NCBI RefSeq assembly: GCF_011694515.1
Contig: NZ_CP050192.1
Location: 1,619,399-1,683,398 of the forward strand
Length of the DNA: 64,000 nucleotides
Source of the DNA: Mycobacterium sp. DL592
GTDB lineage: Bacteria; Actinomycetota; Actinomycetes; Mycobacteriales; Mycobacteriaceae
Direction: 5' to 3'
Shown in pieces: positions 37,730-45,468 of this stretch. Position 1 is the first letter of the stretch. Each line of letters begins with the position of its first letter. The notes under the pieces were generated by a model. The model saw nothing but the letters and a program-made list of their open reading frames with translations, searched no databases and was not told the origin of the DNA. The translations under genes were made by a program, and so were the position numbers.

Positions 37730-38521
37730 GTGCCCGAGGGGCATACCCTTCACCGGCTGGCCCGGCTGCATCACCGCCGCTTCGCCGGCGCCCCGGTCGC
37801 GGTGTCCAGCCCCCAGGGCCGGTTCACCGACGCGGCGGTGGTCAACGGCCGGGTGTTCACCCGCGCCTCGGTGTGGGGCAAGCATCTGTTCCACCACTAC
37901 GACGGCGGGCCGATCGTGCACGTGCACCTCGGTCTTTACGGCACCTTCACCGAGGCTGCGGTGCCGATGGCGTTACCGGTCGGGCAGGTACGGATGCGCG
38001 TCGTCGGCGTTGAGTACGGCACCGACCTGCGCGGCCCGACCGCCTGTGAGCTGCTCGACGAGGCCCAGGTGTCTGCCATCGTGGCCCGGCTGGGCCCGGA
38101 CCCGCTGCGCCGCGACGCCGACCCGGACTTGGCCTGGGCGCGAATCATCAAGTCCCGTAAGCCGATCGGCGCGCTTCTGATGGACCAGAGTGTGATGGCC
38201 GGTGTCGGTAACGTCTACCGCTGCGAGTTGCTGTTCCGCCAGCACATCGACCCTCACCGGCCGGGCCGCGACATCACCCCCGAGGAGTTCGCCGGCGCCT
38301 GGGCAGATCTTGTCGACCTGATGAAGGTCGGGGTGCGCCGCGGCAAGATCGTGGTGGTGCGCCCCGAACATGACCACGGCGCACCGTCGTATCGGCCCAA
38401 TCGACCGCGCACTTACGTTTACCGCCGCGCGGGTGAGGATTGCCGGGTGTGCGGCACGCCGGTGCGGACCGCTGAGCTGGAGGGCCGCAACCTGTTCTGG
38501 TGTCCGACCTGCCAGCTGTGA
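37730..38521 (+). CDS. nei: Formamidopyrimidine/endonuclease VIII-type DNA glycosylase
   Basis: A 263-aa Fpg/Nei-family base-excision repair enzyme matching Rv2464c. After removal of the initiator Met the chain starts Pro-Glu-Gly (PEGHTLHR), the catalytic N-terminus; Pro-Glu is essential for the lyase step. The helix-two-turn-helix (LLMDQSVMAGVGNVYRCE) and the C-terminal zinc finger (CRVCGTPVRTAELEGRNLFWCPTC) are complete. GTG start directly behind rpiB, so the two are co-transcribed, as in other mycobacteria. It removes oxidised pyrimidines from DNA. Confidence 0.93.
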   Translation: MPEGHTLHRLARLHHRRFAGAPVAVSSPQGRFTDAAVVNGRVFTRASVWGKHLFHHYDGGPIVHVHLGLYGTFTEAAVPMALPVGQVRMRVVGVEYGTDLRGPTACELLDEAQVSAIVARLGPDPLRRDADPDLAWARIIKSRKPIGALLMDQSVMAGVGNVYRCELLFRQHIDPHRPGRDITPEEFAGAWADLVDLMKVGVRRGKIVVVRPEHDHGAPSYRPNRPRTYVYRRAGEDCRVCGTPVRTAELEGRNLFWCPTCQL

Positions 38522-38538
38522 GCTTTGGCGGGCCTGGC

Positions 38539-39495
38539 TCACGCCTTCTTGGTCCGGCGGTAGTAGTCCCGCCAGATCAGCCGGTGGATCGGAATCAGTC
38601 GCGGAATCGAGCGGACCCCGGGGATGAACGGAACCAGCATCAGCCCCGCGGTCAACAACATCATCAGAGCCCAGATGAGAGCGTCGGCATTGTCTGACGT
38701 GGAGAACGGCGGAATCTGATACCAGAAGGTGTACAGCCACATCCAGGGCTGGCCGGGCGCATTGCCCACCTCGTTCATCATTCCCCACTGATCGCCGCCC
38801 AGGTTCTTGGCGCGGGCCTGATCCTCGAAGTAGGCACCGTCGCCGAGGAGCAGCAGCGATTTTGTTGCGTCACCACCATAGAAGTTCCCCGACGATGTCA
38901 GGGCGCCCTCGATGCCGCCGCCACGGGCCAGGTTCAGAAACGACGTCGACAGAGCCGGCACCGGACCGTAATCGCCTGCCGCGACTTTGGACGGGTCGCC
39001 ACCCGCACCCGTCGCGGGCGCCTCGTCGGTGGCCGGTGTCCCGATGGCGTCGGAATAGTCGGTGGCCCATTTTGTACGTTGATCAGCGGGTGCTGCATTC
39101 CACTGAGCAAGTGCCGCAGACAGTTTGGGATCGTTGGCCACCTGCCCAAGTGGGCCGAGAACCAGGTCCGCCGAGTCGACTGGTAGCCGTACCCCACCGA
39201 TCTTCTGCAGCGGTATCGGGCCGATCTTCTGGCCCTCGGACGCGGTGTTGTACGGCGGGCCGTAGCTAGCACTGGCGGTGGTTCCCGCGAGCTCGCCGAC
39301 CGCGGTCATCACGACGTCGTCGGGCGCGTTCTGTGCCCAGGCGGCCATCGTGATCGGCGGGTCGTCCGGCGAGGAGAAGATCGCCGCAAGGCCCACACTG
39401 AGAACCAGCACCACGACAAGCGCGATGACGAACTCTTTGACCAGATCGTATGGGCGAGTGGGGAAATCGTGCGAGTCGGGCGTTTTGCGGGCCAT
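38539..39495 (-). CDS. Membrane-anchored periplasmic subunit of a cytochrome b operon, 318 aa
   Basis: No named family recognised. The N-terminus (RPYDLVKEFVIALVVVL) and one helix at residues about 20-41 look like the start of a cytochrome b C-terminal/subunit IV region; then comes a roughly 220-residue Ala/Gly/Asp-rich periplasmic domain and a second helix at about 271-290, ending in a basic tail (RLIWRDYYRRTKK). There is no haem-binding CxxCH and no Rieske motif. Its ATG is 3 nt downstream of the cytochrome b stop, so the two products almost surely act together, for example as a b6/subunit-IV-like pair with an inserted external domain (inference). Confidence 0.75.
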   Translation of the reverse strand: MARKTPDSHDFPTRPYDLVKEFVIALVVVLVLSVGLAAIFSSPDDPPITMAAWAQNAPDDVVMTAVGELAGTTASASYGPPYNTASEGQKIGPIPLQKIGGVRLPVDSADLVLGPLGQVANDPKLSAALAQWNAAPADQRTKWATDYSDAIGTPATDEAPATGAGGDPSKVAAGDYGPVPALSTSFLNLARGGGIEGALTSSGNFYGGDATKSLLLLGDGAYFEDQARAKNLGGDQWGMMNEVGNAPGQPWMWLYTFWYQIPPFSTSDNADALIWALMMLLTAGLMLVPFIPGVRSIPRLIPIHRLIWRDYYRRTKKA

Positions 39496-39498
39496 GGC

Positions 39499-40119
39499 TC
39501 AGGCCTCCACGTCGGCGTCGATGGGCGGGACGACGCCGTGGCGTCGAACGAGCACCACGTGCACGAGCGTGAGGGCCACGACCACCAGGGGCAGCAGCAC
39601 GATGTGCCACATGAGCATCTGGCCAGGGTCGAGGACGTTGAACCACGCGCCCACCCCGACCGAGTTGAGGCCGTCCTTGGCTTCGTTGCCGATCCACTGC
39701 GAGTCGAAGTTGCTCTGTGACAGGAATCCGGTGAAGGACGTGCCGATCGAGATCGCGAACAACACGACTCCGGTGATCCAGGTCATCGACCTGCCGCCGC
39801 GCCACGCTGCCATCCAGAACTTGCCCCACAGGTGGATCACCATGAACCCGAAGAGCAGTTCCACACTCCACAGGTGAACGGAGTTCACATATCGGCCCAG
39901 TGTCGAGACGTGCCACCAGGCCGAGCCGCCCATCGCCAGAACACACCCGGACCCGATCACGATCGCAAGGGACGCGATGGTGAGTACTCCGAAGACATAG
40001 ATCCATGACGCGACGTAGACGGGTTGGCGGTCAGGCAGGGCCTGGCCCGGCGGAACGAGCCCGACGATCCGATTCCGTAGGCCCGTCGTCCAATTCGTCG
40101 AACCGGTGGCGTTCGTCAT
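39499..40119 (-). CDS. b6-like di-haem cytochrome b (N-terminal domain only)
   Basis: A 206-aa four-helix cytochrome b. Haem ligands are His82 and His96 in helix B (VHLWSVELLFGFMVIH, 14 apart) and His172 and His187 in helix D (WHIVLLPLVVVALTLVH, 15 apart). The H-x14-H spacing in helix D is that of cytochrome b6, not of mitochondrial or actinobacterial bc1-type QcrB. Other b6 features: MTWITGVVL, GTSFTGFLSQS and RRHGVVPP. The chain stops after helix D, so it is a split cytochrome. Overlaps its upstream neighbour (ATGA) and is followed after 3 nt by the 318-aa membrane protein. No Rieske or cytochrome c gene is adjacent. Confidence 0.9.
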   Translation of the reverse strand: MTNATGSTNWTTGLRNRIVGLVPPGQALPDRQPVYVASWIYVFGVLTIASLAIVIGSGCVLAMGGSAWWHVSTLGRYVNSVHLWSVELLFGFMVIHLWGKFWMAAWRGGRSMTWITGVVLFAISIGTSFTGFLSQSNFDSQWIGNEAKDGLNSVGVGAWFNVLDPGQMLMWHIVLLPLVVVALTLVHVVLVRRHGVVPPIDADVEA

Positions 40120-40307
40120 GAGTTCTCACCACCGTCGGACTCGTCACCGTGTCCGGACGGGAATGGCACTACCAAAGCGAGGATGAAAAGGACGACCATC
40201 ACGGCGATGATGGTCAGGTTGGCGACAGAAATCTGGATCACACCCCAGTGGAGATAGAGTCCAGCCCCCTCCGCGACAAGTCTGTCGGTCATTGAACCCA
40301 GTTTCAT
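40116..40307 (-). CDS. Small single-helix membrane protein of the cytochrome b operon, 63 aa
   Basis: One transmembrane helix (residues about 28-49, VANLTIIAVMVVLFILALVVPFP) preceded by a short amphipathic segment (GLYLHWGVIQI) and followed by an acidic tail (GHGDESDGGENS). First gene of the operon; its stop overlaps the cytochrome b start by 4 nt. An alternative start is the ATG at 40292. Resembles in size and topology the small stabilising subunits of b6f and bc1 complexes, but I recognise no family. Confidence 0.75.
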   Translation of the reverse strand: MKLGSMTDRLVAEGAGLYLHWGVIQISVANLTIIAVMVVLFILALVVPFPSGHGDESDGGENS

Positions 40308-40420
40308 TCGACGGGACTGCTACGGCCAACGCCCGTTGCGAGAACGGCGTCCCGACAATGTCTAACGTCGAAAGATTTGTGGGCTCAAAGAACAATTCCC
40401 GCATGCAAATACGCGGGTCC

Positions 40421-41275
40421 TCAGAAGTCGCCGAACCCGCCGAAGTCGCCGCCGCCGAAGTCGCCGAGCCCGCCGCCGTCGCCGCCCCAGCCGCCACCGC
40501 TGTCGGCCCAGCCGCCGCTGTCACCGCCACCCCAGCCGCCGCCGTCGCCGGCCCAGCCACCGTCCTGGCCGCCGGCGTCTAGGCCTTGGTCGTAACCCTG
40601 ATCGAAGCCCTGGTCGAAGCCCGTGCCGAAACCGTTCTCGAAGCCAGAGGCGTCATAGCCGACACCACCCATGCCGGAGAACAGCGAGTCGAACAACAGC
40701 ACCGAACCGACACCCCAGGCGCCGGCCACCAGTGCGGTCTTCCACCACGGTTCGGAATACCAGCCGGCCGGCACCGGGCGCCCGGCCACCCGGCCACCCG
40801 GGTAGTAGTTCGGCGTGCGCGACGTCGGCACCGGCGAGGCCTCGATCTGACGGCCCTCGAACTCGACCTTGCGATCCTCGGTGACCGCGCCGGCCGACTT
40901 CTGGCCGGAGATCAGCTCCAGCTCCGGTCCGGGGTCCATGCCCATCGCGGTGCGGGCGGCGCGCACGTAGTACAGCCCTTCCAGGGCACTCTCCTTGGCC
41001 AGTAGCGCCTGCTTGGCCGTAGTCGCCTGGTCGATCTGGGACGACGCCGCGGTGAACCGCTCCGAAGCGTCAGCCAGCGCCTGGTTGGAGGCGTCATTGG
41101 TGCCGTTGAGGTTGAGCACCTGACCGCCGAGACGTTCGATGATCCGGCGTGCATCGGCCTTCGCGTCGGCCAGGCTGGCTGCATTGCGATTGCCCGAAGC
41201 CCGCGACGAACTCCACACCGCCAGCGCGATCGCGGCGACGACCACCAGGATGAGCACTACGAGCACACCATTCAT
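40421..41275 (-). CDS. DUF1542-like membrane-anchored protein with Gly/Asp/Trp-rich tail, 284 aa
   Basis: N-terminal signal-anchor helix (residues about 3-21, GVLVVLILVVVAAIALAVW), a coiled-coil-prone helical domain (residues about 30-110: Ala/Glu/Arg-rich, ADAKADARRIIERLGGQVL), a second hydrophobic segment near 175-195 (ALVAGAWGVGSVLLFDSLF), and a long tail of GFDQG and GGGWGG-type repeats ending GGFGDF. The annotation DUF1542 is from memory of mycobacterial homologues. Low-complexity Gly/Trp/Asp tails of this kind are found in exported or phase-separating proteins; the role is unknown. Confidence 0.78.
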   Translation of the reverse strand: MNGVLVVLILVVVAAIALAVWSSSRASGNRNAASLADAKADARRIIERLGGQVLNLNGTNDASNQALADASERFTAASSQIDQATTAKQALLAKESALEGLYYVRAARTAMGMDPGPELELISGQKSAGAVTEDRKVEFEGRQIEASPVPTSRTPNYYPGGRVAGRPVPAGWYSEPWWKTALVAGAWGVGSVLLFDSLFSGMGGVGYDASGFENGFGTGFDQGFDQGYDQGLDAGGQDGGWAGDGGGWGGGDSGGWADSGGGWGGDGGGLGDFGGGDFGGFGDF

Positions 41276-41329
41276 GGCACCTACAGTACCGAGCCGGGGC
41301 CAGTGCTCCCGCAGTTGAGAATTTGCCTG

Positions 41330-42511
41330 TCAGAGAACGCCGATGGCGCGGTAGACCTCGTCGGACAGTGCGGTGCTGCGCGGGTCGGCGTTGCACTTGG
41401 TGGCGTCGAAGTAGTTCATCACGTAGGCGTAGCCGATCCGGTTCTCCAGGTCGACGAAACCGAACGAGCCGCCGGATCCGCCGTGGCCGAAGCTGAGCAG
41501 ATTGGGTCCGGCGACCCCGCGCTGGTTAAGCATGTAGCCCAGGCCCCAGCCGTGGTCGGCGACCCGCGGGCCGAGCACCACGTCGGTGTCGAACCCGCCC
41601 TGTGACACCCGGGCCGCGTGCATCTGCTCACGGCTGAGCAGCTTCTCCTGAGCCAGTCCGTTGTAGAAGGTGGCCAGTCCCAGCGCGGAGACATGGCCGT
41701 TGGTACCGGGGAATTCGGCTGTGCGCCAACGGGTCAGCTCGTTGGAGCCGAGTTCGTCGTCGGGGACGAAGCCCATCGCGACAGACAGTCCGGCCATCGG
41801 ATGTTCGTCCAGCGACGACGGGTGCCCGGGTGCCTGGCCGCTGCTGAGCACGTCGCGGATATGTGGCTTGTTCACCATCTCCGCGCAGCGGGAGTGTTCG
41901 GCGGCGGGCAGTCCGATATGGACGTCGATACCCATCGGCTCGGCGATCTCGGTGCGCAGGTACTGCCCGATGGTCCGGCCGCTGACCCGGCGCACGACCT
42001 CGCCGAGGATGAAGCCGAAGCTGACCATGTGATAGCCCTGCGCGGTGTCGGGCGTCCACCACGGCGCGGCGGCGGCGAGTTCTTCGCACACCCGGTCCCA
42101 GTCGGTGGTGTCACTCCAGTGCAGTCGGGTGCGTGGGCCGATCACCCCCGAGCGGTGTCCGAGCACGGAGGCGACGGTGATGTCCTGCTTGCCGTTGCGG
42201 CCGAATTCGGGCCAGTAGGTGGCCACCGGTGCGGACAGGTCGATCTCCCCGCGGTCGGCGAGCAGGTGAACGCACGTGCTCGTCAGGCCTTTGGTGCCGG
42301 AGAACACGCTGGCCAAAGTGTTCTCCCGCCAGTGCCTGCGCCGGCGCGCGTCGGCGTACCCGCCCCACAGGTTGACCACGAGCTCCCCGTCGACCCACAC
42401 CGCCACGGCGGCGCCCACCTCATGACGGTCGGTGAAGTTCGCGACGAAGGCCTCGCGCACCGCGCCGAATCCCGCGACACATATGCCGCCGAGGGGGATG
42501 GGGTTACTCAA
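41330..42511 (-). CDS. lipP: Family VIII esterase / beta-lactamase-like LipP
   Basis: A 393-aa serine hydrolase of the class C beta-lactamase fold, equivalent to Rv2463. The nucleophile motif SxxK appears as SGTK in VFSGTKGLTS; the Tyr of the YxN-like motif lies in GYHMVSFGFI; GHGGSGGSFGFVD is the third conserved box. The frame is open far upstream, but AGGAGG lies 6 nt before a TTG at 42511 that begins SNPIPLGG, giving the expected family length. No signal peptide. Hydrolyses short acyl esters (family knowledge). Confidence 0.92.
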   Translation of the reverse strand: MSNPIPLGGICVAGFGAVREAFVANFTDRHEVGAAVAVWVDGELVVNLWGGYADARRRRHWRENTLASVFSGTKGLTSTCVHLLADRGEIDLSAPVATYWPEFGRNGKQDITVASVLGHRSGVIGPRTRLHWSDTTDWDRVCEELAAAAPWWTPDTAQGYHMVSFGFILGEVVRRVSGRTIGQYLRTEIAEPMGIDVHIGLPAAEHSRCAEMVNKPHIRDVLSSGQAPGHPSSLDEHPMAGLSVAMGFVPDDELGSNELTRWRTAEFPGTNGHVSALGLATFYNGLAQEKLLSREQMHAARVSQGGFDTDVVLGPRVADHGWGLGYMLNQRGVAGPNLLSFGHGGSGGSFGFVDLENRIGYAYVMNYFDATKCNADPRSTALSDEVYRAIGVL

Positions 42512-42715
42512 CGCGCCTCCTGGTCGGGAATCCCTGACCGGCGTCGGGACCGAACCTGAATCTACGACGATCGACCGTATCCGCCGAAGCTGCGAACTTG
42601 ATTGGAGCCGAACCGACATCGTGTCGTGACCAGCGGATTCCATGCTTCCCGAGCGCTCGCTCGGTCGGCACTTCACACTCAGACGTCGAACGACGACGGT
42701 GGTTCCAGGAGGACG

Positions 42716-44086
42716 ATGAGCACCGACCCCGCTGTACGCACCGCCGTGGTCTTCGTCCACGGTCTGCTCGAACGCCGGCCGATGGACACCTTCGACACCA
42801 TCGCCAAGACGGTGCTGGCCCCGCGGAACGGACGCTGGGACTACCACCCGCTGGCACTTGAGAGCACCGACTCCTACGAGGCGCGGCGCTACAGCACAGC
42901 CTCGGTGGACCTGTTCGAGTACGACTGGTCGTTCTTGATGACGAGCACCCGCTATGCGGGTTTCGGCTCTGCATTGCTGCGGGTGTTCGTGCGCCGGCCG
43001 CGCCACGTGCCCGACCAGATCTTCGGCATCTGGCGGGCGGCGTGGCTGGCGGTATTGATTCCTACCGCGGTGCTGGTGGCGCTGGCCGTCGTCGGCGGGT
43101 ACCTGCTGCACACCGGAATCCCCGGCTGGATTCTCGGGGTGGTCAGCAGCGTGGTGGTGCTGAGTATCGCGTTGGCGGTGTTCCGCATGCTGCCCCGCGC
43201 GCTGACCCGGAGCTTTCTGACCACCGGATTTGTCAACGTCGCGCGCTACTTCGACCTGCAGCCCGAATCTCACGTGGCACGGCGCGCCATCCGGGGCGGC
43301 CTCGTCGACCTGTTGCACACGCTGCAGCAGGGCCGCTACGCGCGCGTCGTCGTGGTCGGACACGGCCTCGGCGGATTCATCGCCTACGACGCGTTGACGA
43401 CACTGTGGGCTGAAACCCATCAACTGCGCGCCGAAGCGGCCGGCCCCGGCTCGCTGACGCAGCCGGACGTTCCTGGCTCCGTCGAAGAGTTCCAAGCCGA
43501 ACAATTCGCGTTGTGGCAGCGGCTGAGAAGTCAGGGAAATCCCTGGCGTACAACCGATTTCGTCACGCTAGGGACACCGATGGCGTTTGCCGACCTTTTT
43601 GTCGCGAGGCCGCCGATCCTGGCCGGCGCCGCCCGCACCGATCGGCGGCATGCGCTGTTCGAATCGTTGGCCCGCAGGGGAGTCGTGGTGTGTTGCCCAC
43701 CGCTTCCTGATGAGTCCGGCGATGCGGGCACGCTCGGCGGGCTGTCGCCGTTCGCGGTGACCCGCTGGACCAACATCTGGTTTCCGGTGACCCGCGGCAG
43801 CGTGCGGGGTGACTGGTTCGGCGGCGGCTTGGCTCCACTGTTCGGGCCGGGAATCCGCGACATCGCGGTGACCGGCAACCGGCCCGAACGGTTGCGACCC
43901 GGAGTGCCACAGACGAAGTACTTCGCCTACCCGGATCGCGGCGACGTCGGCGACGTCGCCGTTCATCTCCGCAGCGTCCTCGCCCTCGACGAGCGAAGCG
44001 GCCTGGCGGCGTCGGTCTCGGCGCCCGAACCCGATCCGTCCACAGTCGATCGGGTGGTGTACCGCTCGTGGCAGCGCAGCATGTGA
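42716..44086 (+). CDS. Membrane alpha/beta-hydrolase-fold protein with Ser-less nucleophile elbow
   Basis: A 456-aa protein. Residues 9-20 (TAVVFVHGLLER) give the oxyanion HG motif; the elbow reads GHGLGG at 215-220, where lipases and esterases have GHSLGG, so the catalytic Ser is Gly217. Between them, at about 107-131 and 136-156, are two predicted membrane helices inserted into the fold. The ATG has a strong AGGAGG site. Divergent from lipP (205 nt). Either a non-catalytic binding or scaffold protein or a hydrolase using another residue; the insertion of membrane helices into the core is itself unusual. Confidence 0.8.
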   Translation: MSTDPAVRTAVVFVHGLLERRPMDTFDTIAKTVLAPRNGRWDYHPLALESTDSYEARRYSTASVDLFEYDWSFLMTSTRYAGFGSALLRVFVRRPRHVPDQIFGIWRAAWLAVLIPTAVLVALAVVGGYLLHTGIPGWILGVVSSVVVLSIALAVFRMLPRALTRSFLTTGFVNVARYFDLQPESHVARRAIRGGLVDLLHTLQQGRYARVVVVGHGLGGFIAYDALTTLWAETHQLRAEAAGPGSLTQPDVPGSVEEFQAEQFALWQRLRSQGNPWRTTDFVTLGTPMAFADLFVARPPILAGAARTDRRHALFESLARRGVVVCCPPLPDESGDAGTLGGLSPFAVTRWTNIWFPVTRGSVRGDWFGGGLAPLFGPGIRDIAVTGNRPERLRPGVPQTKYFAYPDRGDVGDVAVHLRSVLALDERSGLAASVSAPEPDPSTVDRVVYRSWQRSM

Positions 44087-44111
44087 CCGCGTCGCGGGTG
44101 GTGTGCGCCCC

Positions 44112-44963
44112 TTAGTCGGTGGACGTCGTCTTGCCGCGCTTGCTGCTGCCGATCGCTGCTGAACCGGTCGACTTCTTGGCGTCGCGGTCCGCCGTGGGTG
44201 TGGTGTCCCGTGCGGAGTTGTCGTTCGGGGTTGCGGCCGCCCTCGCGGTGGCAGGAGTCGCGATCGTCCTGGCGGGCGCCGTGGCAGCGGCAGCGTCGCG
44301 GTTGCTTCGCCCCACACTTTTGCGGACAGGTTCGGCGGTGCTCTCGCCAGAGTCAGCGGCGGCCGCGCTGGCGGCGGCCGGCCGGGCCTGCGCCGCCGCA
44401 GCGCTGCCGCAGTTCTGGCCGAAGAAACACACCGGGACTGTCGGCACCCTGGGTATGTGCAGGAAGTCCAGCAATGGATTGACCAGGCCAGCGAAGCCAT
44501 TCCATGCGTAGACGACTGCGCCCAGGGCCACGACGACCCCGCCCACGCCGATCGCCAGCAGGCCGGGCACCGGGCCCAGACCGAGACTGTTGAGGTAGTC
44601 CAGGAACGATGCCGCCAGCGCCAACAGGTCCGGCGGCGATGACGACGTAGCCGAGGCGGTGGCCGACGCAGCCGGGGAGGCCGAGGTTCGGCTCGCTGCC
44701 GCGGGTCGTACGGCCGCCGGGCCGGGCACGCTGGGCGGGCTGGCCACCGCAGCGAACGGCGCAGAGATCCTCACCACAGCGGTGCTCACGTCTGCCGTCG
44801 TGACTGCCGCGAGCTGCAGCAGATGACTTTCGGCATGCGGAGCCGCAACACCGGTGATCGTCGGTGGCGCGGTTAACAGGCCCAGGGTCACGATGCCGAC
44901 ACTGGCGGCAGCCAACCCGGCGGAGTACGGGCGGGCAGACGTGGACTCGAATGGTCGGGGCAT
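44112..44963 (-). CDS. Ala-rich exported protein, 283 aa
   Basis: No family recognised. A hydrophobic N-terminal segment (residues about 13-32, YSAGLAAASVGIVTLGLLTA) looks like a signal peptide, followed by an Ala/Ser/Pro-rich stretch, then a hydrophobic helix (about 137-160, LLAIGVGGVVVALGAVVYAW) and IPRVPTVPVCFFGQNCG with a Cys pair. The last 100 residues are low-complexity Ala/Thr/Arg/Lys, ending SKRGKTTSTD. General architecture resembles the exported protein at 55245-56300. Convergent with the Ser-less hydrolase gene. Confidence 0.7.
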   Translation of the reverse strand: MPRPFESTSARPYSAGLAAASVGIVTLGLLTAPPTITGVAAPHAESHLLQLAAVTTADVSTAVVRISAPFAAVASPPSVPGPAAVRPAAASRTSASPAASATASATSSSPPDLLALAASFLDYLNSLGLGPVPGLLAIGVGGVVVALGAVVYAWNGFAGLVNPLLDFLHIPRVPTVPVCFFGQNCGSAAAAQARPAAASAAAADSGESTAEPVRKSVGRSNRDAAAATAPARTIATPATARAAATPNDNSARDTTPTADRDAKKSTGSAAIGSSKRGKTTSTD

Positions 44964-45095
44964 CGTTACCTCCGGTCGGGGCTCACACGAACGGGATCGA
45001 TCCTCGCATCGGGAGGGCGATTCGAAGCGGCTTCACGGCAACATGACCGGGTCGGATCGGCGCAATCACCCTCCCGGCATCCGCTTCGACCGCAC

Positions 45096-45130
45096 AAAAA
45101 GGCCCTGAACTGCACGGGCAGTTCAGGGCC
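45096..45130 (-). terminator. Rho-independent terminator of tRNA-Gly
   Basis: A perfect 13-bp stem (GGCCCTGAACTGC and its complement at 45101-45113 and 45118-45130) with a 4-nt loop. On the minus strand it is followed by a run of five T (AAAAA at 45096-45100 on the plus strand). It lies 9 nt past the 3' end of tRNA-Gly. Confidence 0.9.
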
Positions 45131-45138
45131 ATGATCTG

Positions 45139-45209
45139 AGCGGGCGACGGGAATCGAACCCGCGTAGCTAGTTTGGAAGACTAGGGCTCTACCATTGAGC
45201 TACGCCCGC
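45139..45209 (-). tRNA. tRNA-Gly (anticodon TCC)
   Basis: Minus-strand cloverleaf of 71 nt: acceptor GCGGGCG/CGCCCGC, D stem GCTC/GAGC, anticodon stem CTAGT/ACTAG with loop CTTCCAA (anticodon TCC, reading GGA), T arm CGGGTTCGATTCCCG and discriminator T. CCA is not encoded. A strong terminator follows. A possible -10 element (TACATT at 45233-45228) is about 19 nt upstream. Confidence 0.96.
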
Positions 45210-45292
45210 GTGCATTGCGCGAGCCCAAATGTACCGGCGGCTCCCAGATCAAATCCAGTCGGCCCTGTCGAACCCCTCCTCGACAAGGTGGA

Positions 45293-45323
45293 TTGAGGCT
45301 GAGCAGCGGTGGGGCCGTAGGAT
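45293..45323 (+). promoter_or_regulatory. Probable SigA-type promoter of tRNA-Pro
   Basis: TTGAGG (45293-45298) and TAGGAT (45318-45323) are spaced by 19 nt and end 21 nt before the mature tRNA-Pro 5' end, fitting a housekeeping promoter for a stable RNA. Confidence 0.5.
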
Positions 45324-45344
45324 CGCGGGCGCGAGAAAACAGCA

Positions 45345-45418
45345 CGGGGTGTAGCGCAGCTTGGTAGCGCATCCGCTTTGGGAGCGGAAGGCCGCAGGTT
45401 CAAATCCTGTCACCCCGA
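45345..45418 (+). tRNA. tRNA-Pro (anticodon TGG)
   Basis: A 74-nt cloverleaf: acceptor CGGGGTG/CACCCCG, D arm GCGC...GCGC, anticodon stem TCCGC/GCGGA with loop TTTGGGA (anticodon TGG, reading CCA), T arm GCAGGTTCAAATCCTGT, discriminator A. CCA is not encoded. It sits 50 nt upstream of tig, so the tig leader begins at or near the tRNA 3' end. Confidence 0.96.
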
Positions 45419-45468
45419 CACGCCCTACAACCACGCGTCAACGAAGAACTACACCGAGGAGCACCGCA

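Noticed and set aside
40421..40580. CCGCCGCC-rich repeat that could be mistaken for a CRISPR or regulatory repeat
   Set aside because: No spacer structure; on the minus strand it codes for the Gly/Trp/Asp tail of the DUF1542-like protein.
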